From positions 31,124,352-31,188,351 of the forward strand of contig CM066728.1 of assembly GCA_033961575.1 (NCBI GenBank): a stretch of 64,000 nucleotides of DNA, read 5' to 3'. Shown piece after piece: positions 61,200-64,000 of this stretch. The notes under the pieces were generated by a model that had not been told where the DNA came from, made no database searches, and worked only from the letters and a program-made list of their open reading frames with translations. A program made the translations under genes and the position numbers. This DNA comes from Aselliscus stoliczkanus (lineage: Eukaryota > Chordata > Mammalia > Chiroptera > Hipposideridae). Position 1 is the stretch's first letter. Each line of letters opens with the position of its first letter.

Positions 61200-61765
61200 C
61201 CATCAAACAACTTTTATTATTTTCTTCCAAAGTCCTCTATGCTTTAAAGGATTTTTGCCGACCTCATTTCAGTAATAACTTCTTTGTTTACTGCTCTTAA
61301 TCAATCAAAGACATACGACTGCTAATTAGAGCTTTGATGAGCCGGAAGCGCTGTCACCTCACCAAGCCTAAACAAAACCAAAGCAACTTCATGCTCTGGA
61401 GAGGAGTTTATTCCTAACCTGGATACAATTTTTATTAGTCTGTTTAGCATTGTAAAGTGGTTTACAAACCCTCTGCTAGTGTTATGAGAACCCCAAAGGG
61501 TCTGGCAATTTCTGTTGGATCTCAATGTTCTAAAATCCTGTCAATCTGTTCCTTTTCAGATATGTGACAGAATTACGAAGAATGTTTAAAAAGTAATAGC
61601 CTTTCACACCCTGTTTCCAGCTATAAAATCCTGTGTTTCTCCCTGGAGAGCTCAATTGTTCAACTGTCCCAGCTATCAATGGCTTCCACTAAAACACTGG
61701 GACTTGACCTTGCTTCAAGCACACTGGCCATTAGCTGGTCCTAGGAGCTGCAACCAGCACCAGTT
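61200..61765. other. Possible conserved noncoding/enhancer-like block
   Basis: Non-repetitive. Contains 'ttaatcaatcaaagac' (61,298-61,313; PBX/HOX-type ATCAATCA joined to a TCF/LEF-type ATCAAAG) and 'gctaattagagctttgatga' (61,320-61,339; homeodomain TAATTA plus CTTTGATG). A cluster of such motifs in a gene-poor region is enhancer-like, but no conservation data are available here. Confidence 0.3.
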
Positions 61766-61783
61766 ATGAGGCTGGAGGAGGGG

Positions 61784-61959
61784 CGGCTGGTTAGCTCAGT
61801 TGCTTAGAGCGCAGTGCTCATAACACCAAGGTTGCCGGTTCGATCCCCACATGGGCCACTGAGCTGCAACCTCCACAACTAGATTGAAACAACTACTTGA
61901 GTTGGAGCTGGTGTGTCCCTGAAAACCACACTGTTTCCCAATTAAAAAAAAAAAAAAAA
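61784..61959 (+). mobile_element. tRNA-Ile-derived SINE, family III
   Basis: Head 'cggctggttagctcagttgc', 'ttagagcgcagtgctcataa', 'caccaaggttgccggttcga' and 'tccccacatgggcca' closely follows tRNA-Ile (AAT) down to the acceptor arm, with CAT where the anticodon would be. Then 'gctgcaacctccacaactag', 'attgaaacaactacttgagt', 'tggagctggtgtgtccct', 'cacactgtttcccaattaaa' and an A tail. Flanked by gctggaggagggg (61,771-61,783) and cctgaaggagggg (61,961-61,973), a duplication with two mismatches. Confidence 0.88.
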
Positions 61960-61973
61960 GCCTGAAGGAGGGG

Positions 61974-62505
61974 TAATCACCTCTTGCTTCAACCCCGGAC
62001 TCGTCCAAAGAACCATTCCTTAGGTTCATTTCCATTATGAAAGAAAAAATTGCTATATTTTCTTCCCTCATAGCTGTCATTTAGGGGGAAAAAAGCATTC
62101 TTTGGAGAAAAATTCTGGTACTGCTCCATTTTCATTCTATTCTACCCAGGCACCAAGAGGTCACTCAATAAAACTAATAACCAGAGTGCAGAGCAAATAA
62201 GAGTTAACTCACACAGCTTTTCAGTCACCTACATAGCTGGCTTCAGCAGGGCAGGGATTCAAGGACCAGATTTTATCAAGCTGACTACATCAATATTAAC
62301 TACCACTATATAATGCAAAAGTGAAGGGCGTTATCTACTGTTTAGGTGTTCACACACTGATGAAGTCAGAAGTTGGACAACTGTTCATGTTTTAAGCAAG
62401 ATCTATGGGGTAAGCACTTTTGAAAAGCAAGTTCTCATGAGAGGAAGACAGGACATTTGACAATTGCTGAAACCTAGTATGTGGTGGTGGGAGCTTGTGG
62501 TTCTA
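61974..62505. other. Single-copy DNA, no gene supported
   Basis: No named repeat; the only notable frame on the minus strand (62,080 to 61,796) runs into the SINE. Confidence 0.35.
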
Positions 62506-62516
62506 AAGAAAAAAAA

Positions 62517-62568
62517 ATATATATATATATGTATGTATATATATATACATACATATATATGTATATAT
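62517..62568. repeat. AT-rich tract with a 38-bp perfect palindrome
   Basis: TA-rich run. Positions 62,523-62,560 form a perfect inverted repeat centred on 'tatatatata' with GTATG/CATAC arms. Such tracts can extrude cruciforms and are prone to breaks and replication slippage. Confidence 0.85.
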
Positions 62569-62974
62569 CTCACCTACAAAGGAATTATTTATAATGATTG
62601 ATTTTTTTACTTGAAAAATACAGTCATCTGCTGTGATTTGGAATTTTAAACAATGTTTTTGTTGTTAAGTCAGAGAAGGAGAAAAAAGAAGCATTAATCT
62701 GAACACTAATAAATGACATACCACAACCTTACCTGTCACTATTGGATAGTTGAGATCTTATCAGCCTATTCTTGGGGCCAGACATAGTAAAGCCCTCATT
62801 CATTGCTCTAAAGGAAGAAAATAGCAAACAATCACTTAGACCTTTATTTAGCATCTGAATGCTGACAACATGGGCAATGGTGGAAAACGGCACTCACATT
62901 TCTCTATCATGACATTTGTCATATTTTATTATAACTTTATAGTAATTACCTCCTTATCTCATTGTCACTCTATT

Positions 62975-63112
62975 AGACTAGGAGGTGTTTAAAAATAGAA
63001 ACTGTGCCTTCTAATTTTTTATGTTACTAACACGTCTACTTCAGTGTGTGGCATCAACTAAATTCTTATAAATTTATTTGAATATTTGTTGAAAGAACAA
63101 ATGAATGAATAT
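62975..63112 (+). repeat. L2 3' end fragment (sense)
   Basis: 'tagactaggaggtgtttaaa', 'aactgtgccttctaattttt', 'cagtgtgtggcatcaactaa' and 'tatttgttgaaagaacaaat' then 'gaatgaat' follow the L2 3' end order in sense. Confidence 0.55.
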
Positions 63113-63144
63113 ATCCATGGCCCTTGTTCTCAAGAAGCTTAAAG

Positions 63145-63290
63145 GGGCTGGCCAAGTGGCTCAGTTGGTTAAGAGCTCGCTCAAGAGTGCGAGCTGAGCT
63201 CTGAGCAACGGCGGTTCGATGCCAGCCAAGCTGAGTTGCCGTTGAGCTGCCAACAGGTGGCAGGATGGCTCAGCTAAAAAAAAAAAAATA
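63145..63290 (+). mobile_element. tRNA-derived SINE, family II (first half of a SINE pair)
   Basis: 'gggctggccaagtggctcag', 'ttggttaagagctcgctcaa', 'gagtgcgagctgagctctga', 'gcaacggcggttcgatgcca', 'aggtggcaggatggctcagc' and an A tail. B-box-like GGTTCGATGCC is intact, better than in the copy at 36,035. Its 5' flank aagaagcttaaag (63,132-63,144) is repeated not after this SINE but after the next one (63,421-63,433). No TTTT pol III stop lies inside. Confidence 0.9.
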
Positions 63291-63311
63291 ATAAAAAGTT
63301 ATTTACCTTGG

Positions 63312-63420
63312 GCCGGCCGAATGGCACGGTCGTTAAGCGCTGGCTTGGGAAGCCAGCAGTCCTGGTTCGGGTCCCACATACGAGGGCCAGTGACACTGCC
63401 CTCAAAAAAAAAAAAAAAAA
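63312..63420 (+). mobile_element. tRNA-derived SINE, family I (second half of a SINE pair)
   Basis: 'gggccggccgaatggcacgg', 'tcgttaagcgctggcttggg', 'aagccagcagtcctggttcg' and 'cgagggccagtgacactgcc' then an A tail of about 17-19 nt. It has no separate duplication of its own. A 21-bp linker (63,291-63,311), unrelated to either SINE, separates it from the preceding one. Confidence 0.9.
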
Positions 63421-63433
63421 AAGAAGCTTAAAG

Positions 63434-64000
63434 ACAAGCTGGAGACATAATTTTTGTCTACCTCTTTCATTCCCCACTAATCCTAATTCCCTAATTCCAC
63501 CTTCTCGTTTACCATTGATTTCTCTACCCTCTGCCCCAATCCAGCCCCCATATCCCACAGGTTCTATTCCTGAAATAGCATCAACTCTCATTTCTATTCT
63601 CAGTGCCACTAATTCCATACAGGTTTATCCTATCCCACGCAGATTATTTTAAGAATTTCTAATTGCTTTCTTTCACCAAAGTTTCCTCTGTTTTCCAACT
63701 CTACCTCTCAGATTACTGTCTCTAATGGTCACTAATCAAGATAGAGCACACAATGAATTTTAGTGATGAAAATGATAATGAAGCTCATTCCTAGAGCAAA
63801 ATGAGGGTACTTTGCCACCATTTTAACACTCTCAATTGTTTTCGAAATATTAAGTGTAAAAGAAGAGAATGATGGTCAAAATCACTCATTCAGTATGAAA
63901 ATATATTATTATGAGAACATAAGAATTCATTGGAATAATGATTTGATATCATTTCTGAGGTAATGTAAATGTTTTCTACAATCATTTGAAATAGTTGAAT
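63434..64000. other. Single-copy DNA at the window end, no gene supported
   Basis: A pyrimidine-rich stretch (63,450-63,640) makes matching frames of 114 codons on both strands together with the SINE upstream; both are artefacts. No repeat named. Confidence 0.4.

Noticed and set aside
61784..61857. tRNA-Ile gene candidate
   Set aside because: The tRNA-like head continues directly into a SINE body and A tail and is flanked by a target duplication; anticodon position is altered. It is a SINE, not a tRNA gene.
63308..63652. 114-codon frames on both strands
   Set aside because: Both run through a family I SINE and a pyrimidine-rich flank. Mirrored open frames on both strands point to composition, not coding.

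Overview
The window looks like intergenic or deep intronic DNA from a placental mammal. It is AT-rich by eye, has no long open reading frame outside LINE-1 (L1) remnants, no run of exons and no CpG-island-like promoter. It is dense in mammalian repeats: L1, HAL1, MIR, L2, MaLR LTR, hAT, Tigger and mariner. The lineage clue is a set of young tRNA-derived SINEs with crisp target-site duplications (TSDs). One family has a tRNA-Ile-like head and a tail ending in a 'ctgttcccc...aataaa' type sequence. I associate these SINEs with bats, most likely Yinpterochiroptera (horseshoe, leaf-nosed or related bats). That is recollection and was not tested by a search.

Layout. 1-7,190 is mostly single-copy DNA with one MaLR LTR, one young minus-strand SINE and old L2-like pieces. 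7,196-9,530 is an old L1 interrupted by a Tigger-type DNA transposon, followed by an hAT element and a MIR. 10,322-17,400 is the largest feature, a near full-length plus-strand L1 with a 5'UTR, broken ORF1, broken ORF2 and a duplicated 3' tail. 17,400-32,200 is mostly single-copy DNA with scattered MIR, L2, SINE and microsatellite sequence. 32,205-32,785 is an internally deleted mariner that still shows the two ends of its transposase. 33,000-44,150 holds L2, MIR, SINE, MaLR and L1 fragments, including a long mosaic SINE at 38,948-39,410. 44,150-46,800 holds two L1 ORF2 pieces in opposite orientation, one of them inside an hAT element. 47,800-52,000 has a SINE, old antisense L1 and a HAL1 split by a SINE. 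52,000-57,900 has a possible conserved noncoding block, a (GT)n tract, a nearly complete MIR and a 1.1-kb L1 with recognisable TSDs. 57,900-64,000 has HAL1, hAT, an enhancer-like block, a tRNA-Ile SINE, an AT palindrome and a pair of SINEs sharing one TSD.

No host protein-coding gene, canonical RNA gene, CRISPR array or operon can be supported. The coding remnants are L1 ORF1, L1 ORF2 and mariner transposase, all apparently non-functional. I did not find a new biological system. The most informative observations are the SINE pair bracketed by one TSD (63,132-63,433), the mosaic SINE (38,948-39,410), the internally deleted mariner (32,205-32,785), the opposed L1 fragments (44,155-46,620) and three blocks that may be conserved noncoding DNA. 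Most repeat boundaries are read by eye and may be off by tens of bases, except where a TSD fixes them.
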